Counted from the stretch's first letter, positions 7,149 through 14,523 are shown. The stretch is 22,063 bases of DNA from Desulfobulbaceae bacterium UBA5173 (GCA_002413355.1 DHWV01000081.1:1-22063), one strand, 5' to 3'. Program-made: numbers and translations. Notes: generated by a model from the sequence alone, not told the origin.

Positions 7149-7613
7149 GTGAAAATCCTTCTTCCCTTTATCGGCAAAACCAAAGAAAGCTACCTTGAGC
7201 AAGGCATCCGCGACTACGCCGAGCGTCTGCGCCGCTATTTACCAGTGGAAATCAAGGTGCTGAAGGAGCCAAACAGACAGGAGGCCGATGCCGTAATCAT
7301 GGCTCGCGAAGGCGAGTTGTTGCTTGCGCAGACTGCGGCCGCCTCCATCATTATCGCCCTTGATCCGGCAGGCCGTGAACAGAATTCTGAGGAAATGGCT
7401 ACCGTCCTTGCTGACTGGGAAAACCGGGGGCTGCACACCGTCTGCTTCCTTATTGGCGGCCATCTTGGCTTGGACGGGAAGGTACGGCAGCAGGCCAATC
7501 TGCTCTGGTCGCTTTCACGCCTTACCTTCACCCACGAAATGAGCCGTTTCATCCTGCTGGAGCAGCTATACCGAGCCTGCACGATTAAGGCCGGGCACAA
7601 GTATCACAAATAG
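7149..7613 (+). CDS. rlmH: 23S rRNA (pseudouridine1915-N3)-methyltransferase RlmH
   Basis: The product is 154 residues, the usual RlmH length (about 155). This SPOUT-class enzyme methylates pseudouridine 1915 in helix 69 of 23S rRNA using S-adenosylmethionine. Clear family motifs are the SAM-binding knot FLIGGHLGLDG (100-110) and the C-terminal block LSRLTFTHEMSRFILLEQLY followed by RACTIKAGHKYHK. The start is a GTG giving MKILLPFIGKTKE, aligned with the family N-terminus. No strong ribosome site precedes it, and a 54-bp gap separates it from the response regulator gene. It ends eight bases from the convergent hemH stop. Confidence 0.95.
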   Translation: MKILLPFIGKTKESYLEQGIRDYAERLRRYLPVEIKVLKEPNRQEADAVIMAREGELLLAQTAAASIIIALDPAGREQNSEEMATVLADWENRGLHTVCFLIGGHLGLDGKVRQQANLLWSLSRLTFTHEMSRFILLEQLYRACTIKAGHKYHK

Positions 7614-7621
7614 CCAGCCAC

Positions 7622-8572
7622 TCAATTCGCCGCGCGGAGCACCAGCTTGCGCAACGCCTCAATAAACAACGGCTCATCATTCAAGCCGCGTGTGGATTCG
7701 AGCCGCATTCCCAGCTTCGCAGCCTGCCCTTTGTAGAGCATGTCAATCTCGTACAGTGTCTCGATATGATCGGAAACAAAAGCAATGGGTACCATCAAGA
7801 CATTTGTGCAGCCCTCAACGGCGAGCTGAATCAGCATGTCCTCGGTTGACGGTTCCAGCCATTGTACCGGGCCGCTGCGGCTTTGAAAACAGAGTCTGCC
7901 CTGCTGACCGGTCTGCCGCTCCAGCGCGTCAATGGTCAGGCGAATTTCGTCCACGTAAGGGTCGCCCTCGTCGATGAATTTCTGCGGCAGGCTGTGGGCA
8001 CTATAGACCACCTGCGCAGTCTCGCCCTTGAACAACGCCAGCCCTTCCCGGACACATGCGGCAAGACAGGCGATGTAATCCGGCTCAGTCGGCCAAGAAC
8101 GTATTTCTCGAATCGGCAGATTGAGACCGAGCTTCCGGTTCTGCTCGCAGAGGTCATACAGGGAAGAACCGCTGGTGGCCCGGCAATAATGCGGATACAG
8201 GGGCAGAGCGATCAGTTCCGTCACGCCGGCGGCAGTCATTTCCATGAGCGAAGCCGCTGCAAAGGGATGCCAGTAGCGCATGGCAGGCCGGATAATGAAC
8301 ACGCCGTCCGCAGCAAGAACCTGCTCCAATGCCGCAGCCTGCCGGGCAGTGATCGCGCTGATTGGCGAGCCGCCGCCGATTTTCTGGTAATTGGCCTGGC
8401 TTTTTGGTGTGCGCCGCCAAGCGATCAGGGCGGCCAGCGGTTTTTGCAGCAGGGCAGGGCCAAGACGGATGATCTGCCGGTCGGAAAAAAGATTCCGTAA
8501 AAAAGGGCGGACATCCTGCTGCCGCTCCGGTCCGCCCATGTTCAGCAACAGCACTCCGATTTTTCTGTCCAT
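7622..8572 (-). CDS. hemH: Ferrochelatase
   Basis: The product is 316 residues, the normal length for a ferrochelatase without a C-terminal Fe-S extension. It inserts ferrous iron into protoporphyrin IX (or coproporphyrin III in the Gram-positive route). Visible motifs are IGVLLLNMGGPE at the start, LPLYPHYCRATSGSS, the catalytic-histidine motif VVYSAHSLPQKFI (His193), QSRSGPVQWLEPST, and PIAFVSDHIETLYEID with the conserved Glu271. AAGGAAAA precedes the ATG. A candidate promoter lies at 8612-8641 on the same strand. It is divergent from the HPF gene and convergent with rlmH. It shows that the organism has a late step of a porphyrin-chelating heme pathway. Confidence 0.95.
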   Translation of the reverse strand: MDRKIGVLLLNMGGPERQQDVRPFLRNLFSDRQIIRLGPALLQKPLAALIAWRRTPKSQANYQKIGGGSPISAITARQAAALEQVLAADGVFIIRPAMRYWHPFAAASLMEMTAAGVTELIALPLYPHYCRATSGSSLYDLCEQNRKLGLNLPIREIRSWPTEPDYIACLAACVREGLALFKGETAQVVYSAHSLPQKFIDEGDPYVDEIRLTIDALERQTGQQGRLCFQSRSGPVQWLEPSTEDMLIQLAVEGCTNVLMVPIAFVSDHIETLYEIDMLYKGQAAKLGMRLESTRGLNDEPLFIEALRKLVLRAAN

Positions 8573-8611
8573 TTTTCCTTCCGCAGCGTCGATTGAAGAT
8601 CATCTAAAGGG

Positions 8612-8641
8612 AGCGTACACGGATTTTGCCGCCGCTGTCAA
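8612..8641 (-). promoter_or_regulatory. Candidate sigma70-type promoter for hemH
   Basis: Read on the minus strand, a perfect TTGACA (8636-8641) is followed by an 18-bp spacer and TACGCT (8612-8617). The -10 match is only partial. Position and orientation fit hemH, whose ATG lies about 40 bases downstream. Confidence 0.4.
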
Positions 8642-8661
8642 GCGAATGTCATTTTTAAGCC

Positions 8662-8690
8662 TTGCCTGCCGCGTTTTCAATGTCTATAAT
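8662..8690 (+). promoter_or_regulatory. Sigma70-type promoter for the HPF-cold-shock gene
   Basis: TTGCCT (8662-8667), a 17-bp spacer and a perfect TATAAT (8685-8690) form a strong housekeeping promoter. Transcription would begin near 8697 and leave a leader of about 205 nt before the HPF gene. This is the only well-placed promoter upstream of that gene. Confidence 0.65.
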
Positions 8691-8696
8691 AACTGT

Positions 8697-8902
8697 ATGG
8701 TTAGACTGACTTTCAGTGCCGCGCAATTCTTTCCTGTTCCGTCCTTTCCGCAGATTCCGCGTCCCTGCTTATCTTCGGCCAAGACCATCCAGGAGGGCAT
8801 CGCCATGATTGCGAGATGAAAGAAGACCGCAGCAGCAGGAGTTCCGCTGCGCAACCAAAGGCAGCGGCATGGGGTCGCTGACGCTGAAAATTTGGAGGAA
8901 AT
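8697..8902 (+). promoter_or_regulatory. Long 5' leader of the HPF gene with short coupled upstream ORFs
   Basis: The predicted leader is about 205 nt. Inside it AGGAGG (8791-8796) sits eight bases before an ATG (8805) that opens a four-codon frame (MIAR) closed by TGA at 8817-8819. That TGA overlaps a second ATG (8816) as ATGA, opening a 21-codon frame ending at 8881. Short complementary segments (CGCAGC and GCTGCG around 8830-8855) could form a stem. The leader ends in GGAGGAAAT before the HPF ATG. A regulatory role is inferred only. Confidence 0.35.
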
Positions 8903-9442
8903 ATGGATCTGAAAGTTGAGACCAGAAATCTTGACATGCGGGCCGGCTGGCAGGAAAAAATCGATGAAGAGCGCGAGAAGCTGATCCGGCACTACGCAAA
9001 TTTTGTTCTTCACCTGCGGGTTAGCATCGAAGCCACTCCCGGTTATAAGGAGGGCGGCTATGAAGTCAGCTTGGTCGCATCGGTGCCCAACGACACGGTG
9101 GTGGTCAAGCGCTGGGGGGAGAAAGTGCATCCTCTGCTGGTGGAGACCTTTGATGTTCTCGGTCAGCAGCTCAAAGATATAATCAAGAAGAAGCACGATC
9201 ACAAGCACGAGGCTGCGGTCAAGGTGCTGGGCGGCGCGCCCGGCGGCGACACACGCGGTACGGTACAGCGGGTTTTTGATGAGTACGGCTTCATCATGAC
9301 CTTGGACAATCAGGAGGTTTTCTTCCACGCCAACGCGCTCAAAGATCTGAGCATGGACAGCCTTCAAGAGGGTGCGTCTGTCTGCTTGGCTTTGGAGGAA
9401 GGCGACAAGGGCCTTCAAGCGGCTTGGGTGAAGGCGGCTTGA
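8903..9442 (+). CDS. Ribosome hibernation factor (HPF/RaiA-like) fused to a cold-shock domain
   Basis: The product is 179 residues. Residues 1-100 follow the HPF/RaiA (ribosomal subunit interface) pattern: an MDLKVETRNLDM strand, a helix of charged residues (IDEEREKLIRHY), strands FVLHLRVSIE and YEVSLVASVPNDTVVVKR, and a long basic helix ending KDIIKKKHDHKHE. Residues 118-177 look like a cold-shock (OB-fold) domain, with GTVQRVFDEYGFIMTLDNQ in place of RNP1, EVFFHANAL for RNP2, and a closing KGLQAAWVK. The HPF half would bind the 30S decoding region; the CSD half could hold rRNA or mRNA. GGAGGAAAT precedes the ATG. A strong promoter lies upstream with a long leader, and a terminator follows at 9474-9503, so it is probably monocistronic. 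Confidence 0.85.
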   Translation: MDLKVETRNLDMRAGWQEKIDEEREKLIRHYANFVLHLRVSIEATPGYKEGGYEVSLVASVPNDTVVVKRWGEKVHPLLVETFDVLGQQLKDIIKKKHDHKHEAAVKVLGGAPGGDTRGTVQRVFDEYGFIMTLDNQEVFFHANALKDLSMDSLQEGASVCLALEEGDKGLQAAWVKAA

Positions 9443-9473
9443 CCGGCGCAGTTTCCTGATTGAAGAGAAGTCA

Positions 9474-9503
9474 GCCTCTGCCTTGACGGCAGAGGCTTTT
9501 TTT
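9474..9503 (+). terminator. Rho-independent terminator after the HPF-CSD gene
   Basis: A perfect nine-base stem, GCCTCTGCC and GGCAGAGGC, with a five-base loop (TTGAC) is followed directly by seven T residues. It lies 31 bases after the HPF-CSD stop. Confidence 0.92.
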
Positions 9504-9504
9504 A

Positions 9505-9533
9505 TTGTCATTACGGCGGAAAACTGGTTAGAT
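9505..9533 (+). promoter_or_regulatory. Candidate promoter for the nadA operon
   Basis: TTGTCA (9505-9510), a 17-bp spacer and TTAGAT (9528-9533) lie between the preceding terminator and the nadA ATG at 9564. The -35 is a five-of-six match and the -10 is weak. Something must start transcription here because the terminator isolates nadA from upstream. Confidence 0.4.
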
Positions 9534-9563
9534 GCGCCTTTCTTCCTCTTCTCCTATAAGCAA

Positions 9564-10640
9564 ATGAACACGCTCAATATCAATTATCCCAAAGTGGATT
9601 CAGCCTGCATTGAACAGGCATACAACAATGCGGCAGAGGCTTCCTCCTTTCTGCATGATGCGGAAAAAGCCCAGGTCATTGCAGAAATAACCGAGCTGCT
9701 GCATGAAAAAAATGCAGTGCTGATCGCACACTACTACACGGCGGAAGAAGTGCAGGCACTGGCGGAGAACACCGGCGGCTGCGTGGCTGATTCGCTCGAA
9801 ATGGCCCGTTTTGGACGCGACCACGCCGCGCAGACCTTGATGGTCGCCGGTGTCCGTTTTATGGGAGAGACGGCAAAAATTTTGAGTCCTGAGAAAAAGG
9901 TGCTGATGCCATCCTTGCAGGCGGAATGCTCGCTGGATTTGAATTGCCCGGCGGAATTGTTCCGCGAGGAGCGCAGGAAATATCCAGACCGCCTTGCGGT
10001 GGTCTATGCCAACACCAGCGCGGCAGTGAAAGCTGAGGCAGACTGGGTTGTCACCTCCAGCAACGCGCTGAAAATTGTCGCTCATCTGAAGCAGGAAGGC
10101 CGGAAGATCTTATGGGCATCAGACCGTTTTCTTGGCGATTACATTCAACGTGAGACCGGAGCGGACATGCTGCTCTGGCCTGGCTCCTGCATTGTCCATG
10201 AGCAATTCAAGGCTGATGGGCTGCGGCGGCTGAAAGAGCGTTATCCGCAGGCGCAGGTGCTGGTGCATCCCGAATCGCCAATGGATATCATTCAGCTCGC
10301 GGATTACGTTGGTTCGACAAGCAACCTCCTCAGCGCGGCCAAATGCAGCAGCGCACCGGTCTTCATCGTTGCCACCGAACCGGGTATTTTCTATAAAATG
10401 CGGCAGGCCATGCCGGACAAGCTCTTTCTGGAAGCCCCGAAGGCTGGCGAAGGCGCAAGCTGCGAATCGTGCAGCCGCTGTCCGTGGATGGCCATGAACG
10501 GCCTGCGCAATGTGCTCGCTGCGCTCAGAGATAGCAGCAATGCCATTCAGATTGAGGAAAGTGTGCGTGTCCGGGCAGTGGAATCCATCAACCGGATGAT
10601 GAATTTTTCGTTCACCGCTAACCAGCCGTCTTGCGCCTGA
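9564..10640 (+). CDS. nadA: Quinolinate synthase A
   Basis: The product is 358 residues from the ATG at 9564. Longer frames reach back into the preceding terminator and are rejected. NadA condenses iminoaspartate with dihydroxyacetone phosphate to quinolinate, using a [4Fe-4S] cluster, in de novo NAD synthesis. Motifs are AVLIAHYYTAEEVQALAE, GVRFMGETAKILSPEKKVLMP, WASDRFLGDYI, STSNLL, and the C-terminal CESCSRCPWMAMNGL. The likely cluster ligands Cys122, Cys209 and Cys306 each sit nine residues after the E. coli ligands Cys113, 200 and 297, so this is the longer E. coli-type enzyme. It appears to lead an operon: the protease gene starts 22 bases after its stop. The window also holds a nadE tail, but far away. 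Confidence 0.96.
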   Translation: MNTLNINYPKVDSACIEQAYNNAAEASSFLHDAEKAQVIAEITELLHEKNAVLIAHYYTAEEVQALAENTGGCVADSLEMARFGRDHAAQTLMVAGVRFMGETAKILSPEKKVLMPSLQAECSLDLNCPAELFREERRKYPDRLAVVYANTSAAVKAEADWVVTSSNALKIVAHLKQEGRKILWASDRFLGDYIQRETGADMLLWPGSCIVHEQFKADGLRRLKERYPQAQVLVHPESPMDIIQLADYVGSTSNLLSAAKCSSAPVFIVATEPGIFYKMRQAMPDKLFLEAPKAGEGASCESCSRCPWMAMNGLRNVLAALRDSSNAIQIEESVRVRAVESINRMMNFSFTANQPSCA

Positions 10641-10662
10641 ACAGCTCTTCAACGGGAGAACC

Positions 10663-12681
10663 ATGAACAGCATTCGACCATCCTTCTCAAGGCTCTTTTT
10701 CGCCTTGCTCCTCATGCTGGCTGCTGTCAACACAGTCAATGCAGAGAATACCATCAAGTTTCTCGACAAGGAACTGATTAAAAAGCTCAGTCACAGCATT
10801 TATGAAGTTGTCACGCCAAAGCTGGAGAGCAAAAAAATTGCATACGACCGGCCGCTACCTTTAGACAAATTGGATTTCAAAGAGCGGAACGAGAAATACC
10901 ACAGTATTGGCACTGCATTCTTTATCAATGATAAAGAGTTGATGACTGCCGGGCATGTGTTCAGCCCGCTGTATTTTTCTTTGCAGAAGGACTTTTTCAT
11001 CCGGGACAGCGAAGGCAAGGTGTATCCGGTCGGAAAGATCCGCAGATACTCGACTGTGCGCGACATGCTGGTCTTTGATTTGGAACACTATCCAACGCAG
11101 ATCGCTCCGCTTGCATTCAGCGGCCCGCTTGAAATCGGCGACACGGTTTTTTCCGCAGGCAATGCCTTGGGCGAAGGCATCTCTTTCCGGGCAGGGCAGG
11201 TGGCCTCCTTCACCGACGAGCGCGAATACGGATTGTGGAAGGACATTCGTTTTTCCTCGCCCGCCTCGCCAGGCAACAGCGGCGGCCCGCTGCTCAATCT
11301 GGCTGGCGACGTTGCGGGCGTGATCGTTCAGCGGGCAAATGCGGGTGAGAACTACAACATTGCCGTGCCGATCAGCGAAGCCGCAAAGCTTGCAGCGGAC
11401 AAGGCTGAATTCCAGCTCCGCAATCTCACGGTAGGCATCGTCGGCACAGACGAGACGGTGGTCAAAGACTGGTCGTTCAGCCTGCCCATACCTGCGCCGG
11501 TGGCTGAAGTGGCGGAAAAATCGCAGAACGCGCTGAATGACTTTTACAAAGGCTTGGCGGCTGAACTGGAGGGAAAGGTTAAAGATAACAATTTTCCTCT
11601 TGGCGAGCGGTTCCGTCATGCGCTGCGCAATCAGCCGACTTTTCAAGGCTTCTCAGCTCTTGCCCCGGACATTGACTTCAACAAATGGAATATGGTCGGT
11701 TATAGCTTGGACAAACTGCCGCTTTCTGCCGAACAGAATGTCTGGCGGGGCGAGTCACTGCATTTTGCCTTCCAAACCCTGATCGAAAAAGATCCGAAAA
11801 CTCCGCTCAAGGCCTTTCTCGACTCGCCGAAACTGATGATGGACACTTTACTCAAAGCGGTGCCCTACTATCGCTATGCGGGGCAAGAGAAAGTCCGCAT
11901 CACCAGCTTCGGCGCGCCTGACCAGCAGAATGCTTGGACAGACAGACTGGGCCGGAACTGGTCGTATTCTCTCTGGTTCAGCGAGCATAACAATACCTTT
12001 CTGACGAGCCACTGCCTGCCGCATCCAAAGGGTGCACTCTGCAACGTGACCGTGAAGCCTGCCGGATCGTTCAAGCTGAATTATTTCGGGACCCTCAAGG
12101 ACAGCACGGATGAGATGAGTGTAGGCTATGAGGGCGACGTGGACGACTGGACGGAATATCTCGCCTTGGGGGAAAAATATCTGCCCGTCTTTTTCCAGAA
12201 GGCCGAAATCGCCAGAAACGGAGACAGGCTAAAGGTGAAGCTGAAGGATTTTCAATTTGCGTTCAGCAACCCGAAAATTACCGGCAAATCTTCGCTGCAT
12301 CTGCATCTTGGCTACGCCAACGACCAGCTCATTGCCGAAGACTTGGTGCTGCTGGAGCTGTTTCCGCAAAAGGGCAGCCCGGCGCAGTACAGTATCCGGC
12401 CACTGTTTGAGGCCAGCCCCTTCAGCGAAGAAAATTACGTCGCGAGCTGGAACGAGGCCATTAGTGGCGCAGGGGAATATTCCGGCAAGGTGATGAACAA
12501 AGACGACCGCCGCATTATGCAGCGCATTGCGCCGCAGACCAGAAAAACCTTAACCGCCTTTGACGGCAAGAAAATAGAACGGGTCTTCGCTGTCGGCTGC
12601 GCTTGCAAAAGCACGGCAGAAGAGGAGGGCGGCCTTCAGCAGGACTGCGGCAGCTTCTTCAAAGGGATTGAGTTCTTCTGA
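10663..12681 (+). CDS. Secreted trypsin-like serine protease with a large unrecognised C-terminal region
   Basis: The product is 672 residues. It starts with a signal peptide (FFALLLMLAAVNTVNA, cleavage near 27), so it acts in the periplasm. Residues about 75-240 form a chymotrypsin-fold (DegP/S1C-like) protease. The triad is His98 in ELMTAGHVF, Asp134 in VRDMLVFDLE, and Ser206 in SPASPGNSGGPLLNLAGDVAGVIV. No PDZ domain is evident. The remaining 430 residues match no family I recognise. They are strand-rich, contain paired cysteines (near 450-465), and end with a Cys-rich VGCACKS ... QQDCGSFF segment. GGGAG lies four bases before the ATG. The gene follows nadA by 22 bases and precedes the radical SAM gene by three, so the three are likely cotranscribed. 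A substrate cannot be proposed. Confidence 0.85.
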   Translation: MNSIRPSFSRLFFALLLMLAAVNTVNAENTIKFLDKELIKKLSHSIYEVVTPKLESKKIAYDRPLPLDKLDFKERNEKYHSIGTAFFINDKELMTAGHVFSPLYFSLQKDFFIRDSEGKVYPVGKIRRYSTVRDMLVFDLEHYPTQIAPLAFSGPLEIGDTVFSAGNALGEGISFRAGQVASFTDEREYGLWKDIRFSSPASPGNSGGPLLNLAGDVAGVIVQRANAGENYNIAVPISEAAKLAADKAEFQLRNLTVGIVGTDETVVKDWSFSLPIPAPVAEVAEKSQNALNDFYKGLAAELEGKVKDNNFPLGERFRHALRNQPTFQGFSALAPDIDFNKWNMVGYSLDKLPLSAEQNVWRGESLHFAFQTLIEKDPKTPLKAFLDSPKLMMDTLLKAVPYYRYAGQEKVRITSFGAPDQQNAWTDRLGRNWSYSLWFSEHNNTFLTSHCLPHPKGALCNVTVKPAGSFKLNYFGTLKDSTDEMSVGYEGDVDDWTEYLALGEKYLPVFFQKAEIARNGDRLKVKLKDFQFAFSNPKITGKSSLHLHLGYANDQLIAEDLVLLELFPQKGSPAQYSIRPLFEASPFSEENYVASWNEAISGAGEYSGKVMNKDDRRIMQRIAPQTRKTLTAFDGKKIERVFAVGCACKSTAEEEGGLQQDCGSFFKGIEFF

Positions 12682-12684
12682 ACT

Positions 12685-13701
12685 GTGTCCGGCCGACTGA
12701 TCATTCCTGTTTTCATCCCGCACGAGGGCTGCCCGCACCGCTGTCTCTTCTGTAATCAGCGCACCATTAGCGGCCAAGCGGGCCAGCCTGTCACGGCGGC
12801 GGATGTACGGGCGGAAATTCACACGTGGTTAGACAGAGCCAGCAGCGGAAAACACGAAGCGCAAGTGGCGTTCTACGGCGGCAGCTTCACCGCTTTGCCT
12901 CGTTTTCGGCAGGAAGAGCTGCTGACCGCCGCTGCGCCCTTCTTGGCATCCGGGCAGGTGCGGTCGCTTCGACTCTCCACCCGGCCTGACTGCATGAATG
13001 CGGAACAGGCCGCTTTTCTTACGGTTCATGGAGTCACCACGGTTGAACTGGGGGTGCAGTCGATGAATGACAAGGTGCTGGCTGCCGCAGCGCGTGGCCA
13101 CACCGCCGCTGACACTGGACAGGCGGTTGCGGTTCTTCGACAGGCGGGCTTGGAAACAGGCATTCAGCTCCTCCTTGGCCTGCCGGGTGACAACCGCACC
13201 TCACTGCGCCGCACGGTCGAGCGGGTGATTGCCCTGCGGCCTGATTTTGTCCGCATCTATCCTCTGCTGGTGCTACGCGGCAGCGGGCTGGCAACGTTGT
13301 TCCAGCAAGGGGAATATACGCCGTTCAGCCTGGGCAAGGCCGTGGTTCTCGCCGCCTTCATGAAGGAGCGGTTTGAGCGGGCAGGTATCCGCGTGGTACG
13401 AATGGGTCTTCAGGCTGGAAGCGGACTGGAAGCCTCGCTGCTGGCTGGGCCTTGGCATCCTGCCTTCGGGGAGCTGGTCAGCTCACGGCTGATGCTCCGG
13501 CAGACACGAAAGCTGTTGGCGAAGGCCGCTACGGATAACGTCGCGCTCCGTATCAGCAGCCGTGATCAGTCTGTGTTTCGCGGGATGAAGTCAGCCAACA
13601 TCAGGCGGCTGGAGCAGCTTGGCCTTTGGCGGCGCGTCACGCTGATTGCAGATGCAGAACAGGCAAGGGGAACGGTGCAGGAAGTGGCGGCGAAGCAATA
13701 A
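12685..13701 (+). CDS. Radical SAM protein, Elp3-like/oxygen-independent coproporphyrinogen-oxidase-like, without acetyltransferase domain
   Basis: The product is 338 residues with a GTG start three bases after the protease stop. The N-terminal RLIIPVFIPHEGCPHRCLFC carries the radical SAM motif CxxxCxxC (Cys16, Cys20, Cys23), binding a [4Fe-4S] cluster and SAM. Further core motifs are VAFYGGSFTALP, LSTRPDCMN, TVELGVQSMNDKVL, GLETGIQLLLGLPGD and RIYPLLVLRGSGL. The C-terminal GLQAGSGLEASLLAGPWHPAFGELV fits a family often annotated as Elp3-like or coproporphyrinogen III oxidase-like. It ends before any GNAT domain, so it is not a full Elp3. The substrate is unknown (tRNA wobble uridine is one family possibility). 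It converges with ffs, whose terminator U-run overlaps its TAA stop. Confidence 0.85.
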   Translation: MSGRLIIPVFIPHEGCPHRCLFCNQRTISGQAGQPVTAADVRAEIHTWLDRASSGKHEAQVAFYGGSFTALPRFRQEELLTAAAPFLASGQVRSLRLSTRPDCMNAEQAAFLTVHGVTTVELGVQSMNDKVLAAAARGHTAADTGQAVAVLRQAGLETGIQLLLGLPGDNRTSLRRTVERVIALRPDFVRIYPLLVLRGSGLATLFQQGEYTPFSLGKAVVLAAFMKERFERAGIRVVRMGLQAGSGLEASLLAGPWHPAFGELVSSRLMLRQTRKLLAKAATDNVALRISSRDQSVFRGMKSANIRRLEQLGLWRRVTLIADAEQARGTVQEVAAKQ

Positions 13702-13725
13702 AAAAAAGACAGCCGGGCACCCTGC
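13700..13725 (-). terminator. Terminator of ffs formed by the RNA's own end stem and a U-run
   Basis: On the minus strand, the GC-rich 3' arm of the SRP RNA end stem (TGCAGGGTGCCCGGCTGTC) is followed at once by eight T residues (13700-13707). Those bases, read on the plus strand, include the last two bases of the TAA stop of the convergent radical SAM gene. Confidence 0.65.
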
Positions 13726-13808
13726 AACACATAAAGAGGTTCGCTGCCGCTGCTTCCTTCCGGATCTGACGGGGTTCACGATTCTTCATTGTGCAGGACC
13801 CAGCTGTC
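13708..13808 (-). ncRNA. ffs: Signal recognition particle RNA, small bacterial (4.5S) type
   Basis: The minus strand reads GTCAGATCCGGAAGGAAGCAGC (13753-13774 on the plus strand, complement), the diagnostic GGAA-tetraloop and symmetric-loop hairpin of SRP RNA. The ends pair as GACAGC with GCTGTC, GGGTC with GGCACCC-like bases, and CCTGCA with TGCAGG, giving a single long hairpin of about 101 nt with no Alu domain. It binds Ffh to target nascent membrane proteins. It lies 22 bases after tRNA-Ser and is probably cotranscribed with it. Confidence 0.93.
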
Positions 13809-13830
13809 AAACTTGGGGTCGCTTGTCATG

Positions 13831-13916
13831 TGGCGGAGAGGGTGAGATTCGAACTCACGGTACTTGCGTACACACGCGTTCCAGGCGTGCACCTTAAGCC
13901 ACTCGGTCACCTCTCC
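13831..13916 (-). tRNA. tRNA-Ser (anticodon GGA)
   Basis: This is an 86-nt class II tRNA. The acceptor stem GGAGAGG pairs with CCTCTCC, with discriminator G and an encoded CCA (13831-13833). The anticodon arm CACGC-CTGGAAC-GCGTG places GGA at 13880-13882. The long variable arm is GTAC-GCAA-GTAC, typical of serine tRNAs, and the T loop is GTTCGAATC. It reads UCC and UCU codons. Confidence 0.96.
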
Positions 13917-13996
13917 TGAGCCGTGAAAAGCACCAGTCGGGACTGAGCTGCTCTCACCTTCCGCAGCCGCTTCGCGGCGGTTTTGCTACACGTCCT

Positions 13997-14024
13997 ATTT
14001 AAACCAAGTTCACGTGTTTGACAA
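13997..14024 (-). promoter_or_regulatory. Candidate promoter for tRNA-Ser and ffs
   Basis: On the minus strand TTGTCA (14019-14024), a 16-bp spacer and TTAAAT (13997-14002) sit about 80 bases upstream of the tRNA-Ser 5' end. The -10 is a four-of-six match. It lies between the tadA stop and the tRNA. Confidence 0.45.
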
Positions 14025-14052
14025 GATAAAAATGAAAGACGCGGCTTTTTTT

Positions 14053-14523
14053 TCATCGCCGCCGTCGGAAAAACTCCTTCAAGATGCTGCCGCATTCCTC
14101 TGCCCGCATCCCGCCGGTGATGAGGAAACGGTGGTTCAAACAGCCATCGCTGCCGATGCGGTAAACCGACTGAATCCCCCCGCTTTTAGTGTCTGTCGCG
14201 CCAAAGACGATCCGCTCTACTCTGGCGAGGAGCAGGGCAGTTGCACACATCGGGCATGGCTCCAAGGTGACATATAAGGTGGTACCAGGCAGGCGATAGT
14301 TGCCGATCTTCTCCGCTGCGAGACGCAGGGTGCGGATTTCCGCATGGCCGGTCGGGTCATTGGCCTGAATGCAGCAGTTGCCTGCGCCCGCCAGCAAGCT
14401 GCCATCCTTATGCACCAGTACCGCACCCACCGGCACTTCGCCCAATGCCGCCGCCTGCGCCGCGTAGGCAAGGGCGATGTCCATGAGATATTCATCTTTT
14501 CCGCTGCTTGTCATGATGGCCAT
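14053..14523 (-). CDS. tadA: tRNA adenosine(34) deaminase
   Basis: The product is about 156 residues. It deaminates adenosine 34 to inosine in tRNA-Arg(ACG). Zinc-site motifs are DPTGHAEIRTLRLAAEKIG (His60 ligand, Glu62 proton shuttle) and LEPCPMCATALLLARVERIVFGA (Cys90, Cys93). The family tail DTKSGGIQSVYRI and NHRFLITGGMRAEECGSILKEFFRRRR follows. The start is ambiguous: ATG at 14523 has GGAA eight bases upstream, and ATG at 14514 is an alternative. A longer open frame up to 14802 runs through a dispersed 70-bp palindrome and encodes nothing tadA-like, so it is rejected. tadA upstream of tRNA-Ser and ffs is a gene order I recall from several bacteria. Confidence 0.93.
   Translation of the reverse strand: MAIMTSSGKDEYLMDIALAYAAQAAALGEVPVGAVLVHKDGSLLAGAGNCCIQANDPTGHAEIRTLRLAAEKIGNYRLPGTTLYVTLEPCPMCATALLLARVERIVFGATDTKSGGIQSVYRIGSDGCLNHRFLITGGMRAEECGSILKEFFRRRR

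Noticed and set aside
8391..8819. 142-codon plus-strand frame across the hemH start
   Set aside because: Most of it is antisense to hemH and it crosses two promoter candidates; only the short ORF near 8805 has an SD.
9483..9563. Longer nadA start
   Set aside because: It would begin inside the preceding terminator hairpin; the ATG at 9564 aligns the three cluster cysteines with E. coli at a constant offset.
13753..13774. CAGA instead of CAGG in the SRP RNA symmetric loop as an anomaly
   Set aside because: CAGA occurs in other bacterial SRP RNAs (for example those reading CAGACCCGGAAGGGAGCAG), so it is normal variation.
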